Part shown: positions 26,717 to 35,569 of the stretch, one piece after another
Numbering within the stretch: the first letter of the stretch is position 1
How the letters are laid out: the number at the start of each line of letters is the position of its first letter
The notes under the pieces: generated by a model
What the model was told of the DNA's origin: nothing
The model's database searches: none
Seen by the model: only the letters and a program-made list of their open reading frames with translations
From: Alteraurantiacibacter aquimixticola
GTDB lineage: Bacteria > Pseudomonadota > Alphaproteobacteria > Sphingomonadales > Sphingomonadaceae
Direction: 5' to 3'
Length of the DNA: 64,000 bases
Assembly (NCBI RefSeq): GCF_004965515.1
Contig: NZ_SSHH01000001.1
Coordinates: forward strand, 124,001-188,000
Program-made: the position numbers and the translations under genes

Positions 26717-27901
26717 ATGGACGAGAGTTCCGGCAATGGAGAGAAAACCCTGATTTATCGCGACCCGGCGCCTTTCCATTGCGAGGCGCAGGGCCTGCAG
26801 CTCGGCTTCTATCCGGCAGGGCCGGACCGGCTGGACCGTCTGCTGCAGCTCATAGGCGAAGCGCGCGGCAGCCTGAAGCTCGCCTTCTACATCTTCGCGC
26901 GCGACGATTCGGGGCGGGTGGTCCGCGATGCGCTCGCCGATGCGGCGCGGCGCGGGGTAGAGGTGACGGTGATCGTCGATGGCTTCGGGGCGGAGGCCGA
27001 CGGGGACTTCTTCGCCCCGCTCATGGAAGCGGGGGGCAAGTTCTACCTCTTCCTCGCCAAATGGTCGCGCCGCTACCTCATCCGCAACCACCAGAAGATC
27101 GTCGTCGCCGATGGGGAGACTGCCATGCTTGGCGGCTTCAACATCGAGGATTCCTATTTCGAACCGCCCGAGCGCAATGGCTGGAACGACCTGGCGATCA
27201 CCGTCTCCGGCCCGGTGGTCGAACGTATCGAGGAATGGTTCGACCGGCTGGAAGCCTGGGCGGACGATGCCCATTCGCAATTCCGCGCCATCCGCAGGAG
27301 CGTGCGCGACTGGAACGGCGGCAACGGCCCGGTGCAGCTGCTGATCGGCGGGCCGACCAAGGGCCTGTCCAGCTGGGCGCATATTATCAGCCGGGACCTG
27401 ATGTACGGCACCAGGCTGGATGTGATGATGGCCTATTTCTCGCCCTCGCGACGCCTGCGCAGCCGTATTCGCCAGATCGCCCGGAAAGGGCAGACGCGGC
27501 TGGTGATGGCGGGCAAGACCGACAATGGCGCCACGATCGGGGCAAGCCGCCTGCTCTATGGCAATTTGCTGAAGGCGGGCGCGCGGATCTGGGAATTCCA
27601 GCCCTGCCGCCTGCACACCAAGCTGATCGTGCTGGACGATGCGGTCTATCTCGGCAGCGCCAATTTCGACATGCGCAGCCTCTACCTCAATCTCGAGATC
27701 GTGCTGCGGGTGGAGGACCGGCATTTGGCAGACACGATGCGCGGCTTCATCGCACAGCACCTGCCCGCATCGCAGGAGATCACGCGCGAGGTGCATCGCC
27801 AGAATGCGACCTGGTTCAACCGGTTGCGCTGGACGATCAGCTGGTTCCTGGTCTCGGTGCTCGACTATTCCGTGAGCCGGAAGCTGAATCTCGGCCTTTA
27901 G
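26717..27901 (+). CDS. Phospholipase D-family protein (cardiolipin-synthase-like)
   Basis: A 394-residue protein with two HKD motifs: H125-K127-D132 in NHQKIVVADGETAMLGGFN, and H300-K302-D307 in LHTKLIVLDDAVYLGSANFDMRS. This pairing defines the PLD superfamily, which transfers phosphatidyl groups; with a C-terminal hydrophobic segment (TISWFLVSVLDYSV) a membrane-associated cardiolipin-synthase-type activity is likely. The usual N-terminal transmembrane pair of ClsA is absent, which fits ClsB/ClsC-type enzymes better. ATG at 26717 follows GAAGGGG. It is convergent with dnaB, whose stop lies four bases beyond. Confidence 0.9.
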   Translation: MDESSGNGEKTLIYRDPAPFHCEAQGLQLGFYPAGPDRLDRLLQLIGEARGSLKLAFYIFARDDSGRVVRDALADAARRGVEVTVIVDGFGAEADGDFFAPLMEAGGKFYLFLAKWSRRYLIRNHQKIVVADGETAMLGGFNIEDSYFEPPERNGWNDLAITVSGPVVERIEEWFDRLEAWADDAHSQFRAIRRSVRDWNGGNGPVQLLIGGPTKGLSSWAHIISRDLMYGTRLDVMMAYFSPSRRLRSRIRQIARKGQTRLVMAGKTDNGATIGASRLLYGNLLKAGARIWEFQPCRLHTKLIVLDDAVYLGSANFDMRSLYLNLEIVLRVEDRHLADTMRGFIAQHLPASQEITREVHRQNATWFNRLRWTISWFLVSVLDYSVSRKLNLGL

Positions 27902-27904
27902 GGC

Positions 27905-29425
27905 TCACTCGAAAGCGTCATCCGGATATTCGCCTTCCTCGAGGTCGGAGAAGCGGGTGATCTTGGCTTCGAATTTCAGCCGCACCTTGCCGGTCGAACC
28001 GTGGCGCTGCTTGGCGACGATCAGTTCGGCGAGGCCGTGCACGCGCTCCATCTCCGCCACCCAGGCCGCATGTGCTTCGGCGACCTTCGGATCGTCGGCG
28101 GCATGCGGCACCTTGGGTTCGCGATTGTTGACGTAATAGTCCTCGCGGAAAATGAACCACACCATGTCGGCGTCCTGCTCGATCGAGCCGGATTCGCGCA
28201 GGTCGGAAAGCATCGGGCGCTTGTCGTCGCGCTGCTCTACCGCACGGCTCAGCTGCGAGAGCGCGATGACGGGGACGTTCAGTTCCTTCGCGAGCGTCTT
28301 CAACCCGCGGCTGATCTCAGAAATTTCGTTCACGCGATTGTCCTGCGCGCGGCCCGAACCTTGCAGCAGCTGGAGGTAGTCGACCACGACCAGGCCGATA
28401 TCGTGCCGCCGCTTCAGCCGCCGCGCGCGGGTGCGCAGCGCGCCGATGGAGAGGGCGGGCGTATCGTCGATGAACAGCGGCAGGTCGTTGAGGCGCTGGC
28501 TGGCGCGCGAAAGCTCGGCGAATTCCTCATGGCTGATCTTGCCCATGCGCAGTTTCTCGGAGGAAATGCCCGCCTGTTCGGCCAGGATACGCGTGGCCAG
28601 CTGGTCCTTGCTCATTTCCAGGCTGAACACGGCGACGCCGGCACCGACCGACTTTTCGATATTGTCCTTGCGATCGCGCTTCAGGCGGGCGGCGCAATTA
28701 TAGGCGATGTTCATCGCCAGCGACGACTTGCCCATGCCGGGGCGGCCAGCGAGGATGATGAGGTCGGAATCGTGCAACCCGCCGCATTTCGAATTGACCG
28801 ATTCGAGCCCCGTGGTCTTGCCCGACACATGGCCGCCCGAATTGAGCGCGATTTCGATCAGCGCAATCGCCTCGCGGCTGGCGGCGCCGAAGCTCTCCGC
28901 CTCATTGCCCGTAGTCGCGCCTTCGGCCACTTCGAACAGCCGCGCCTCGGCCTGTTCGATCTGGCGCATCGGCTCAACCTCTTCGGAGGTGTCGAGCGCG
29001 CTGTCCACCAGGTCGCGGCCCACGCTGATCAGTTCGCGCAAGAGGGCGAGGTCGTAGATCTGCTGCGCCAGTTCGCGCGGGGCGAGCAGGCCCTGACCGT
29101 CGGCGGTCAGCTGCGCGAGATAGGCGGTACCGCCCAGCTCCTTCAGCGCCTCATCCGCTTCGAAATAGGGTTTCAGCGTGACCGGAGTCACCACCATCTG
29201 CCGTTCCGTCAGCGTCTGGATGCGGTCGAAGATGCGCTGATGCAGCGGGGCATGGAAATGGTCGCCGCGCAGGGGAACCGTCAGCTCCTCCAGCACGCGA
29301 TTGTCGATCAGTACGGCGCCCAGGAACGCTGCCTCCGCCTCAAGGTTGGCGGGCAGGGCGCGGGTCTTGGCCTCGGCTGCAGTGGCCGCGGTACCGGAAC
29401 GGATCAGCAGGTCTTCATCGGACAT
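27905..29425 (-). CDS. dnaB: Replicative DNA helicase DnaB
   Basis: Hexameric 5'-3' helicase of 506 residues that unwinds DNA at the replication fork. The N-terminal domain (PANLEAEAAFLGAVLID) binds primase; the RecA-like domain has Walker A GRPGMGKSSLAMNIA, the segment FSLEMSKDQLATRI, Walker B IGLVVVDYLQLL, and the DLRESGSIEQDADMVWFI arginine-finger region. A small insertion after the Walker A helix (KRDRKDNIEKSVGAG) is typical of alphaproteobacteria. The start MSDEDLLIRS at 29425 is chosen; 12 further codons upstream are possible. A DnaA-box-like TGTGGATAG lies upstream at 29484. Confidence 0.97.
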   Translation of the reverse strand: MSDEDLLIRSGTAATAAEAKTRALPANLEAEAAFLGAVLIDNRVLEELTVPLRGDHFHAPLHQRIFDRIQTLTERQMVVTPVTLKPYFEADEALKELGGTAYLAQLTADGQGLLAPRELAQQIYDLALLRELISVGRDLVDSALDTSEEVEPMRQIEQAEARLFEVAEGATTGNEAESFGAASREAIALIEIALNSGGHVSGKTTGLESVNSKCGGLHDSDLIILAGRPGMGKSSLAMNIAYNCAARLKRDRKDNIEKSVGAGVAVFSLEMSKDQLATRILAEQAGISSEKLRMGKISHEEFAELSRASQRLNDLPLFIDDTPALSIGALRTRARRLKRRHDIGLVVVDYLQLLQGSGRAQDNRVNEISEISRGLKTLAKELNVPVIALSQLSRAVEQRDDKRPMLSDLRESGSIEQDADMVWFIFREDYYVNNREPKVPHAADDPKVAEAHAAWVAEMERVHGLAELIVAKQRHGSTGKVRLKFEAKITRFSDLEEGEYPDDAFE

Positions 29426-29483
29426 CGTGGGCGTAATGCTCTTGGAAGCGCTACATCGCAAGGCGGTGTCTGCGCTCTAGCCC

Positions 29484-29492
29484 TGTGGATAG
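29484..29492. promoter_or_regulatory. DnaA-box-like site upstream of dnaB
   Basis: TGTGGATAG differs from the reverse complement of the DnaA box (TGTGGATAA) by its last base. It lies 59 bases upstream of the dnaB start, in the divergent gap with the UPF0262 gene. A single site has little weight alone. Confidence 0.3.
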
Positions 29493-29561
29493 CGGGGATG
29501 ATTGCTCGGACGCGCCGATTTCGCAATTGCAGCATGGCAATTCCTCTGCGAAAAAGCGGGC

Positions 29562-30059
29562 ATGATGCTGACCACCTCGCCCGATGACCGGATTGCTACT
29601 ATCGCGCTCGACGAAGCGACGATCATTGCGCGCAATGCCGATATCGAGAGCGAGCGCGAAGTGGCGCTGCGTGACCTTGTCGAGGAAAACGAGTTCCGCC
29701 CGCTGCGCGCTGTCGCCAATGGCCATCACGGACCGTGGGAGCTGCGCCTGTCGGTGGTGGACAGCATGCTGGCCGTGGGCATTCGCGACAATGCAGGTGA
29801 GGACGCCGGAACAATCGGCCTCGGCATGGGCCGCCTGCGCCGGGTGATCCGCGAATATTTCGCCATTTGCGATAGCTATTACAAGGCCTTGCGCAAGGCG
29901 ACCGCGGCGGAGATCGAGACGCTCGACATGGCCCGCCGCGCAATCCACGATCGTGGCACGCGGCATCTCCTCAATATGCTCGAGGGCAAGATCGTCACCG
30001 ATTTCGACACCGCAAGGCGGCTTTTCACCTTGATCTGCGTGCTGCATATCAAGGCCTGA
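29562..30059 (+). CDS. UPF0262 family protein
   Basis: Conserved alphaproteobacterial cytoplasmic protein of 165 residues, function unknown. It matches UPF0262 in style: RIATIALDEATI, then REVALRDLVEENEFRPL, and the C-terminal IHDRGTRHLLNMLEGKIVTDFDTARRLFTLICVLH. No catalytic motif or membrane segment is seen. The tandem ATGATG at 29562/29565 leaves the exact start open. It reads rightward and is followed after 27 bases by the GH25-like gene, so they could be co-transcribed. Confidence 0.9.
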   Translation: MMLTTSPDDRIATIALDEATIIARNADIESEREVALRDLVEENEFRPLRAVANGHHGPWELRLSVVDSMLAVGIRDNAGEDAGTIGLGMGRLRRVIREYFAICDSYYKALRKATAAEIETLDMARRAIHDRGTRHLLNMLEGKIVTDFDTARRLFTLICVLHIKA

Positions 30060-30086
30060 ACACTTTACGAGGTCGCATCACGCATC

Positions 30087-30785
30087 ATGGGCAGGAAGCG
30101 GGCATTTCCCTGGCGCTGGCGTATTGTCGCCGCCGTCCTGCTGTTGCTGGCGGTTGCTATCGCGTGGCTCTGGTGGGAAGCCCAGCACTGGGTCCCCTCG
30201 CGCGAGGAATTTCCCACACAAGGCGTGCTGGTCGGTGCTCGCGATGGCGAGGTGGACTTCCGCACGCTGGCCGCGATCGGCGCCAACTTTGCCTATATCG
30301 AGGCGAGCGCGGGCGAGAGCGGGCGCGATGCGCGGCTCAGCGCCAATCTGCGCGCGCTGGAGGAGGCTCCGCTGCCCTATGGCGCGGTCCATGCTTATGA
30401 TCCGTGCATCCCGGCGGAGCGGCAGGCGGCCAATTTCGTCACCATCGTGCCGCGCGATGCGGCCATGCTGCCGCCCGTCATTGCGCTCGACGCGCTGGCG
30501 GAGGATTGCGCCACGCCGGTGAGCGAGGCGGCGGTGGAAAGCGAGCTCACCACCTTCCTCAACCAGGTGGAGAGCCATACCGGCCAGCGGGCCATCCTGC
30601 TGCTGTCCTCCCGCTTTGAAGATCGCTATGCTATTGCCAGCCGGATCGAGCGCAATCTTTGGCTTGAACAGGGCTGGCTGGAGCCCGACTATGCCGGGCG
30701 GCCGTGGACGCTGTGGACCGCCAACCCGCAGCTATGGACTGAAGTGACCGACCAGCCGCTGCGCTGGGTGGTCGCGCAACCGTGA
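30087..30785 (+). CDS. GH25-like (lysozyme-fold) membrane-anchored protein, catalytic residues apparently lost
   Basis: A 232-residue protein with one N-terminal helix (IVAAVLLLLAVAIAWLWW) and a periplasmic domain that resembles glycoside hydrolase family 25. It has GEVDFRTLAAIGANFAYIEASAG in the place of the family's GxIDWxxLKxxGxxFAxIKATEG. The strands PPVIALDAL and RPWTLWTANPQLW match the later parts. However, the first catalytic Asp (GxD) appears as Leu (GVLVG), the ATEG Glu as Ala, and the DxE pair as DAL. Lysozyme activity is therefore doubtful and a binding role is more likely. The next gene (cdd) starts eight bases after its stop. Confidence 0.78.
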   Translation: MGRKRAFPWRWRIVAAVLLLLAVAIAWLWWEAQHWVPSREEFPTQGVLVGARDGEVDFRTLAAIGANFAYIEASAGESGRDARLSANLRALEEAPLPYGAVHAYDPCIPAERQAANFVTIVPRDAAMLPPVIALDALAEDCATPVSEAAVESELTTFLNQVESHTGQRAILLLSSRFEDRYAIASRIERNLWLEQGWLEPDYAGRPWTLWTANPQLWTEVTDQPLRWVVAQP

Positions 30786-30793
30786 GGACAGCG

Positions 30794-31183
30794 ATGGACG
30801 ATCTGCTGGAGAAGGCACGCGCGGCGGCGGAGCAGGCCTATGCCCCCTATTCGAACTTCCATGTCGGCGCGGCGCTGCTGTTCGCCGATGGTTCGGTGGT
30901 GACCGGCGCCAATGTCGAGAATGCGAGCTACGGCCTCTCGCTCTGCGCGGAAACCGTGGCGGTCGCGAAAGCGATGAGCGAGGGGCGGCGCGGCGCGCTG
31001 AAAGCGGTGGCGGTCTTCACGCCCCACGCCGATACGATCACGCCATGCGGGCGCTGCCGGCAAGTGCTGGCCGAGTTGGCGGGCAGCGACGGCAGTGACC
31101 CGCAAGTGATCGGCCTGGCTGATGGCGAATCGCATAGCTGGACGCTGAGCCATTTGCTGCCTGAAGCCTTCCGCTACGATTGA
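30794..31183 (+). CDS. cdd: Cytidine deaminase
   Basis: Zinc enzyme of 129 residues that deaminates cytidine and deoxycytidine in pyrimidine salvage. Signatures: AYAPYSNFHVGAALL, the active site SLCAETVAVAKAM (Cys and catalytic Glu), and PCGRCRQVL with the two other zinc Cys. It is the short homotetrameric form. ATG at 30794 follows GAGGACAGCG; GTG at 30782, which overlaps the previous gene's TGA, is also possible. Its closeness to the GH25-like gene suggests one transcript. Confidence 0.96.
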   Translation: MDDLLEKARAAAEQAYAPYSNFHVGAALLFADGSVVTGANVENASYGLSLCAETVAVAKAMSEGRRGALKAVAVFTPHADTITPCGRCRQVLAELAGSDGSDPQVIGLADGESHSWTLSHLLPEAFRYD

Positions 31184-31275
31184 CCTCGGTCCCCTTCCTT
31201 CCGTTTCGCGCTTGCCGTGTACGGGCAGCAGGCATAGCATCGCCGGCGGGACAGGATGGGAAAGGACAAAGCCCG

Positions 31276-31713
31276 ATGAACAAGGCTCTATTCGCAGCGC
31301 TCGCATTTGGCGGGGCGCTGGCCGCCACTCCGGCTGCCGCGCAGGAAACGCCGGTGCTGGGCGCGTGGAATACCGAAGCGGTGACCGATTTCGGCACCTT
31401 TGCGGCCGTGCTCACTGTCGCCGAGGCAGAAGATGGCTACACCGTCACCATGGTGGACCAGGCGCCCGCCGGCGGTGCCGGTGCAGCCCCTCCGCCGCCG
31501 ATGGAAAGTACGATCAGCGACGTAGTGGTCGATGGCAACAGCTTCTCCTTCAAGCGCAGCATGACCACGCCGCAGGGCCCGATGGACCTGAGCTACACGG
31601 GCAGCGTCGAAGGCGACGCGCTGACGGCGCAAGTGGCATCGGATTTCGGGAATATCCCCGTCACCGGCACGCGTGCCGAGGCTGAAGCCGAAGAAGCCGA
31701 AGAAGCAGAATAG
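31276..31713 (+). CDS. Small secreted protein of unknown function
   Basis: A 145-residue protein with a clear signal peptide (MNKALFAALAFGGALAATPAAA, cleaved before QETP). The mature part has a lipocalin-like run of strands (GAWNTEAV, GYTVTMVDQ, SFSFKRSM, LSYTGSV, ALTAQVA), a short Gly/Ala/Pro loop, and ends in a Glu/Ala tail (AEAEAEEAEEAE). No family is assigned. ATG at 31276 follows AAAGGAC. It is convergent with the M14 peptidase gene, 27 bases away. Confidence 0.8.
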   Translation: MNKALFAALAFGGALAATPAAAQETPVLGAWNTEAVTDFGTFAAVLTVAEAEDGYTVTMVDQAPAGGAGAAPPPPMESTISDVVVDGNSFSFKRSMTTPQGPMDLSYTGSVEGDALTAQVASDFGNIPVTGTRAEAEAEEAEEAE

Positions 31714-31740
31714 GCGGAAGCGCGGAGGGCTGGCGCCGCG

Positions 31741-32871
31741 TCAGTCCTCCAGCCATTCGAACAGCGCACCGAGGCAATCGCGCGCGAGCAGCTTGCAGCG
31801 TTCGGGGCTCCACCCCTGTGCCGCATCGGGCATGGGCTCGTGGTCCTTGAAGGGCATTTCCAGCGTCATCGCCACCGCGGCGAAGCGCTCGGCCACCTGG
31901 TTGGTGCTCATCGAAAGGTTCGCCTTGCCCGCGCCTGCTTCCGGATAGCCCATCAAGGTCTGGAAGTCGGGCGTACGGCGCGTCAACAGGTCACGATAGC
32001 GCTTGTAGCCCGCGCCCTGCTTGTCCTTCCATGAGGGGATGCCTTCGAAGCCGGCGAGGAAATTGGCCGGGATCGCCTCGTCCCCATGCACGTCCATCGC
32101 GAAGTCGACGCCGCTTTCATCCATCGCATTGCGGATGGCGAGCACTTCGGGTGAGCGCTCGGCGGTCGGCTCGTGCCATTCGCGGTTGAGGTTCACCCCC
32201 GCCGCATTGGTGCGCAAATGGCCGCGGAAACTGCCGTCCGGATTGCAATTGGGCACGATGTGGAAGCGGCATAGCTGGCGCAGCTTGCGCGCGATGGGAT
32301 CGGCCTCGTCGCAGAGCATTTCCAGCGCGCCTTCCATCCACCATTCGGCCATGCTCTCGCCCGGATGCTGGCGGGCATAGAGCCAGACATGCGTGCCGCC
32401 ATCGCCCAGGATCAGGCAGTCGATCGTCCTGCCATCGAGTGAGTGACCGAGCGTGCGGTGCGTGACGCCCTCGGCCAGCGCAGCCTCCGCCACCAGGTCG
32501 CAATGCCGCTCATGGCTGTAGGGTGCGAAATAGGCGAACCAGCAAAGATCGCCCACCGGCGCATGGCGGATCGTCAGCGTGCCGCCATCCTCGCTCTTGT
32601 CATAGGAGGTATCGGCGCGGCCCCAGAAAGCGCGATCCTCGGACACGCAGGCGCGATAGCCCGGCCAGCCTTGAGGGTAGGCGCTCGCCTCCAGGCCTGT
32701 AATGCGCAGTTCAAGTTCACGCCCCTCGCAGCCGGAGACGCGGAAATGGAACCACTGGTAGAAGTCGCTGTCCTTGTCCTTGGGGATGGTCAGCGTTGCG
32801 CGTGTGCCCTCGATGGAGGTGACGGCGATATTGCCGCTGTCGAAAGCGGCGTTGATCTGGATGTCGGTCAT
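31741..32871 (-). CDS. M14-family zinc carboxypeptidase (cytosolic carboxypeptidase-like)
   Basis: A 376-residue cytoplasmic metallopeptidase of the bacterial CCP-like M14 group. An N-terminal beta domain (about 120 residues, with [11 protein letters not shown] and [14 protein letters not shown]) precedes the peptidase domain. The zinc motif HxxE is in [39 protein letters not shown] carries the substrate-binding Asn-Arg; the third zinc His is in FAMDVHGDE, and the catalytic Glu in MTLEMPFKD. The group removes C-terminal residues from peptides; substrates are unknown. The ATG at 32871 overlaps the DUF4136 gene's TGA (ATGA). Confidence 0.93.
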   Translation of the reverse strand: MTDIQINAAFDSGNIAVTSIEGTRATLTIPKDKDSDFYQWFHFRVSGCEGRELELRITGLEASAYPQGWPGYRACVSEDRAFWGRADTSYDKSEDGGTLTIRHAPVGDLCWFAYFAPYSHERHCDLVAEAALAEGVTHRTLGHSLDGRTIDCLILGDGGTHVWLYARQHPGESMAEWWMEGALEMLCDEADPIARKLRQLCRFHIVPNCNPDGSFRGHLRTNAAGVNLNREWHEPTAERSPEVLAIRNAMDESGVDFAMDVHGDEAIPANFLAGFEGIPSWKDKQGAGYKRYRDLLTRRTPDFQTLMGYPEAGAGKANLSMSTNQVAERFAAVAMTLEMPFKDHEPMPDAAQGWSPERCKLLARDCLGALFEWLED

Positions 32872-33467
32872 TCCACCTCGATAGTCTCGCCGGACCGTCC
32901 GGGGAAGCCCGTGAACAGGGCCTCGATCGCGCGGGCGGCGGCGAGCGCCGGGTCGGCATAGTCGCTATTGGCGGTGGCGGTGAAGCTGGCGCGCCCTTCC
33001 CACAGGTTCCCGCCGCCTTCCGCCGGACGGATATAGACGGCGACGGTGCGTGCAATCTCCTCTGCCGGGCGGCCCGACAAGTCGATGCCCACGCCAAGTC
33101 CCACGCCCGAGCCATAGCTACCCGTGCTCGCCCCGCCACCCACGCTAACGGGGCCGCCGCGCCGGTCGGGCTGGCTGACGCTTTCGGTGATGTCGAGCAC
33201 GGCGAGCTGGCGCGATGCGCCGTCCACTACGCTATAGCCCAGCGCCGTAAGCTCCTCTGCCAGCTCGGTGCGGTAAAGGCCGAATTCGATTGATTGCGGA
33301 TCGAGGCCGGTGGCAGGCTGGATGGCGATGGTGCCCTGTACCAGTTCTGCCGGAGTGGCACCAGTAAAGCGCGTCACTTCCACAGGAGAGACCCAGGCAG
33401 GGGTGGCGCAGGCGGCGAGGCCGGTGACGGCCAGCGCTGCGATGGCAAGATGACGAAATCCTCTCAT
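32868..33467 (-). CDS. DUF4136-type lipoprotein
   Basis: Predicted lipoprotein of 199 residues. The start [20 protein letters not shown] at 33467 gives a lipobox LAAC. The mature part matches the DUF4136 style: [11 protein letters not shown], a long Gly-rich insert ([21 protein letters not shown]) and [16 protein letters not shown] with a final [16 protein letters not shown] longer reading upstream would remove the lipoprotein signal and is rejected. The function is unknown. Its stop overlaps the M14 peptidase start, and it is divergent from galE. Confidence 0.88.
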   Translation of the reverse strand: MRGFRHLAIAALAVTGLAACATPAWVSPVEVTRFTGATPAELVQGTIAIQPATGLDPQSIEFGLYRTELAEELTALGYSVVDGASRQLAVLDITESVSQPDRRGGPVSVGGGASTGSYGSGVGLGVGIDLSGRPAEEIARTVAVYIRPAEGGGNLWEGRASFTATANSDYADPALAAARAIEALFTGFPGRSGETIEVE

Positions 33468-33560
33468 ACTGTCCCAATGCATAACAGGACGGGAAGTTGC
33501 CGCTTCGGCATGCACGAAGGTTGATTTCTGTTTTATCATAATGTGCTATCGGCCCAAGAC

Positions 33561-34565
33561 ATGAGCCAGTCCCTCCCCGTCCTCGTTACCGGCGGCGCCG
33601 GCTATATTGGCAGCCATGCGGTCCTCGCGCTGCGCGATCGCGGTACGCCTGTGGCCGTGATCGACAATCTCACCACCGGCTTTCGCTTTGCCATACCCGA
33701 TGGCGTTGCCTTCTACGAGGGCGATATTGCCGATGCCGAACTGGTGGCGCGGATCGTGGGAGAGCAGGGGATCGGCGCGGTGATGCATTTCGCCGGTTCG
33801 ATCATCGTCCCTGAAAGCGTCGAGAACCCGCTCAAATATTACCACAACAACACCGCCAAGAGCCGCGCGCTGATGGAAGCACTGGTGGGTGCGGGCGTGC
33901 GCCACATGATCTTTTCCAGCACGGCGGCGACCTATGGCGTGCCCGAAGTCTCGCCGGTGGCGGAGGACAGCCCGAAGCAGCCGATCAATCCCTATGGCTG
34001 GTCGAAGCTGATGACCGAGCAGATGCTGGCCGATACCGCCGCCGCGCATGACTTCAACTATTGCGCGCTGCGTTATTTCAACGTGGCGGGCGCCGATCCG
34101 CAATGCCGCAGCGGGCAGTCGACTGCCGGGGCAACGCATCTCATCAAGGTTGCGGTAGAAGCGGCGCTGGGCAAGCGCGACAATGTCTCGGTCTTCGGCA
34201 CCGATTACGACACGCCCGATGGCACCGGCGTGCGCGACTATATCCATGTCAGCGACCTCGCCGATGCTCATGTGCTGGCACTGGATGCACTGGTGGCGGA
34301 ACCCGAACGCTCGATGACGATGAATTGCGGCTATGGCCGTGGCTTCTCCGTGCTCGAGGTTCTTGATGCGGTGGACCGGGTGACGAACATGAAGATCGAG
34401 CGGGTGATGGGTCCGCGCCGGGCGGGCGATCCCGATTCGCTTATTTCGGACCCTTCGCGCATCAAGAAGACGCTGCCCTGGCAGCCGAACCATGCCGATC
34501 TGGACGAAATCGTCGCCCATGCGCTTGCCTGGGAGCGGAAACTGGCCGAATTGCGCGGGCGTTAG
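33561..34565 (+). CDS. galE: UDP-glucose 4-epimerase
   Basis: NAD-dependent short-chain dehydrogenase/reductase of 334 residues, converting UDP-galactose and UDP-glucose for polysaccharide and lipopolysaccharide synthesis. Signatures: the Rossmann VLVTGGAGYIGSHAVLAL, the catalytic Ser-Thr region FSSTAATYGVPE, the YxxxK of NPYGWSKLMTEQ, and the FNVAGADP substrate loop. ATG at 33561 has no strong ribosome site; an ORF extension to 33543 is possible. It is divergent from the DUF4136 gene. Confidence 0.96.
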   Translation: MSQSLPVLVTGGAGYIGSHAVLALRDRGTPVAVIDNLTTGFRFAIPDGVAFYEGDIADAELVARIVGEQGIGAVMHFAGSIIVPESVENPLKYYHNNTAKSRALMEALVGAGVRHMIFSSTAATYGVPEVSPVAEDSPKQPINPYGWSKLMTEQMLADTAAAHDFNYCALRYFNVAGADPQCRSGQSTAGATHLIKVAVEAALGKRDNVSVFGTDYDTPDGTGVRDYIHVSDLADAHVLALDALVAEPERSMTMNCGYGRGFSVLEVLDAVDRVTNMKIERVMGPRRAGDPDSLISDPSRIKKTLPWQPNHADLDEIVAHALAWERKLAELRGR

Positions 34566-34576
34566 CCCTCCGGCGC

Positions 34577-34605
34577 TTGACTTTCGGGCCGCACCCCCAT
34601 ACCTG
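34577..34605 (+). promoter_or_regulatory. Candidate sigma70-type promoter for rpmJ
   Basis: TTGACT (34577-34582) and TACCTG (34600-34605) are 17 bases apart, about 60 bases upstream of rpmJ. The -35 is near consensus and the -10 is weak. Confidence 0.4.
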
Positions 34606-34667
34606 CGCCTTCGAAATTCCGGCATCGGGGCGTTCTCCGGTGCCGAATATTTTTCAGGAATAGAACC

Positions 34668-34793
34668 ATGAAGATCCGCAACAGCCTCAAGTCGCTGAAG
34701 AACCGCCATCGCGATTGCCGCGTGATTCGCCGCCGCGGGCGCACCTATGTGATCAACAAGACCAACCGTCGCTTCAAGGCCCGCCAGGGCTGA
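34668..34793 (+). CDS. rpmJ: 50S ribosomal protein L36
   Basis: A 41-residue large-subunit ribosomal protein. The product starts [19 protein letters not shown], continues [14 protein letters not shown] and ends RRFKARQG, the longer, zinc-ligand-poor L36 type (only one Cys) usual in Sphingomonadales. The start ATG at 34668 follows CAGGAATAGAACC. It is monocistronic, with a candidate promoter upstream and a strong terminator 46 bases after the stop. Confidence 0.97.
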   Translation: MKIRNSLKSLKNRHRDCRVIRRRGRTYVINKTNRRFKARQG

Positions 34794-34838
34794 TGATGCC
34801 GGCCGCGCCGCTGGCTATGCCGGGCGCAGGTCTTTCGC

Positions 34839-34866
34839 AAAGCCCCCGCCACCACGGGGGCTTTTT
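34839..34866 (+). terminator. Rho-independent terminator after rpmJ
   Basis: AAAGCCCCCG (34839-34848) / CGGGGGCTTT (34855-34864), a 6-base loop and a TTTTT tail. It ends two bases before the HAD hydrolase start. Confidence 0.92.
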
Positions 34867-34868
34867 GC

Positions 34869-35489
34869 ATGTCTGAGCTCCAGCCAAAAGCCGTCGTCTT
34901 CGATATTGGGCGCGTCCTGATCCAATGGGACTTGCGCCACCTGTTCGGCCAACTGATCGAGGATCAGGAGGAGCTGGACTGGTTCCTCACCCATGTCGTA
35001 TCCGAAAGCTGGCACCACCAGCAGGATGAAGGTCGGCCGCTCTCCGAGATGGTGCCTGAGCGCAAGCGCGAGTTTCCCGACCATGCGCATCTGATCGATG
35101 CCTATGCCACGCGCTTTGCCGATACGATTCCCGGTCCTGTCTCCGGAACGCACGACCTTGTCGCGCGGTTGAAGCGGCAGGACGTGCCGCTGTTCGGACT
35201 GTCCAATTTCGGCGCCGATTTCTGGGACGAATTCCGCGCCGCGCAGCCGGTGTTCGACGGGTTTCGCGATATCGTCGTCTCCGGCCATGAGAAATGCGCC
35301 AAGCCCGATCCGGCGATCTATGCGATTGCGGAGGAGCGCTTCGGCCTGCCTGTGAATCAGCTGTTCTTTATCGACGACAAGGCGGAAAACATCGCCGCCG
35401 CCACCGCACGCGGCTGGCACGGTCATGTCTTCACCGATGCGGCAAGGCTGGAAGCCGATCTGATCCGCCACGGACTGCTCACCGCATAG
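34869..35489 (+). CDS. HAD-superfamily hydrolase
   Basis: Cytoplasmic phosphatase-type enzyme of 206 residues, HAD subfamily IA (YihX-like). Motif I is VVFDIGRVLIQWD; the second Asp of DxD is Gly, as in the DxG members of this group. Motif II is LFGLSNFG, motif III the Lys in SGHEKCAKPDPAIY, motif IV FFIDDKAENIAAA. YihX-type enzymes act on sugar phosphates, but the substrate here is unknown. ATG at 34869 begins right after the rpmJ terminator, so its promoter must overlap it or rely on read-through. A terminator follows the stop at once. Confidence 0.9.
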   Translation: MSELQPKAVVFDIGRVLIQWDLRHLFGQLIEDQEELDWFLTHVVSESWHHQQDEGRPLSEMVPERKREFPDHAHLIDAYATRFADTIPGPVSGTHDLVARLKRQDVPLFGLSNFGADFWDEFRAAQPVFDGFRDIVVSGHEKCAKPDPAIYAIAEERFGLPVNQLFFIDDKAENIAAATARGWHGHVFTDAARLEADLIRHGLLTA

Positions 35490-35493
35490 AAAA

Positions 35494-35520
35494 AGGCCCC
35501 GGCGGGGGGAGCCGGGGCCT
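35494..35520 (+). terminator. Rho-independent terminator after the HAD gene
   Basis: AGGCCCCGGC (35494-35503) / GCCGGGGCCT (35511-35520), 7-base loop, with AAAAA before and CAAGTTTTC after. It is also placed to stop the convergent CC_3452-type transcript. Confidence 0.85.
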
Positions 35521-35569
35521 CAAGTTTTCACCTCTCGGATGGGATTGGAGAGCGGTGAAATCCGTCTTG

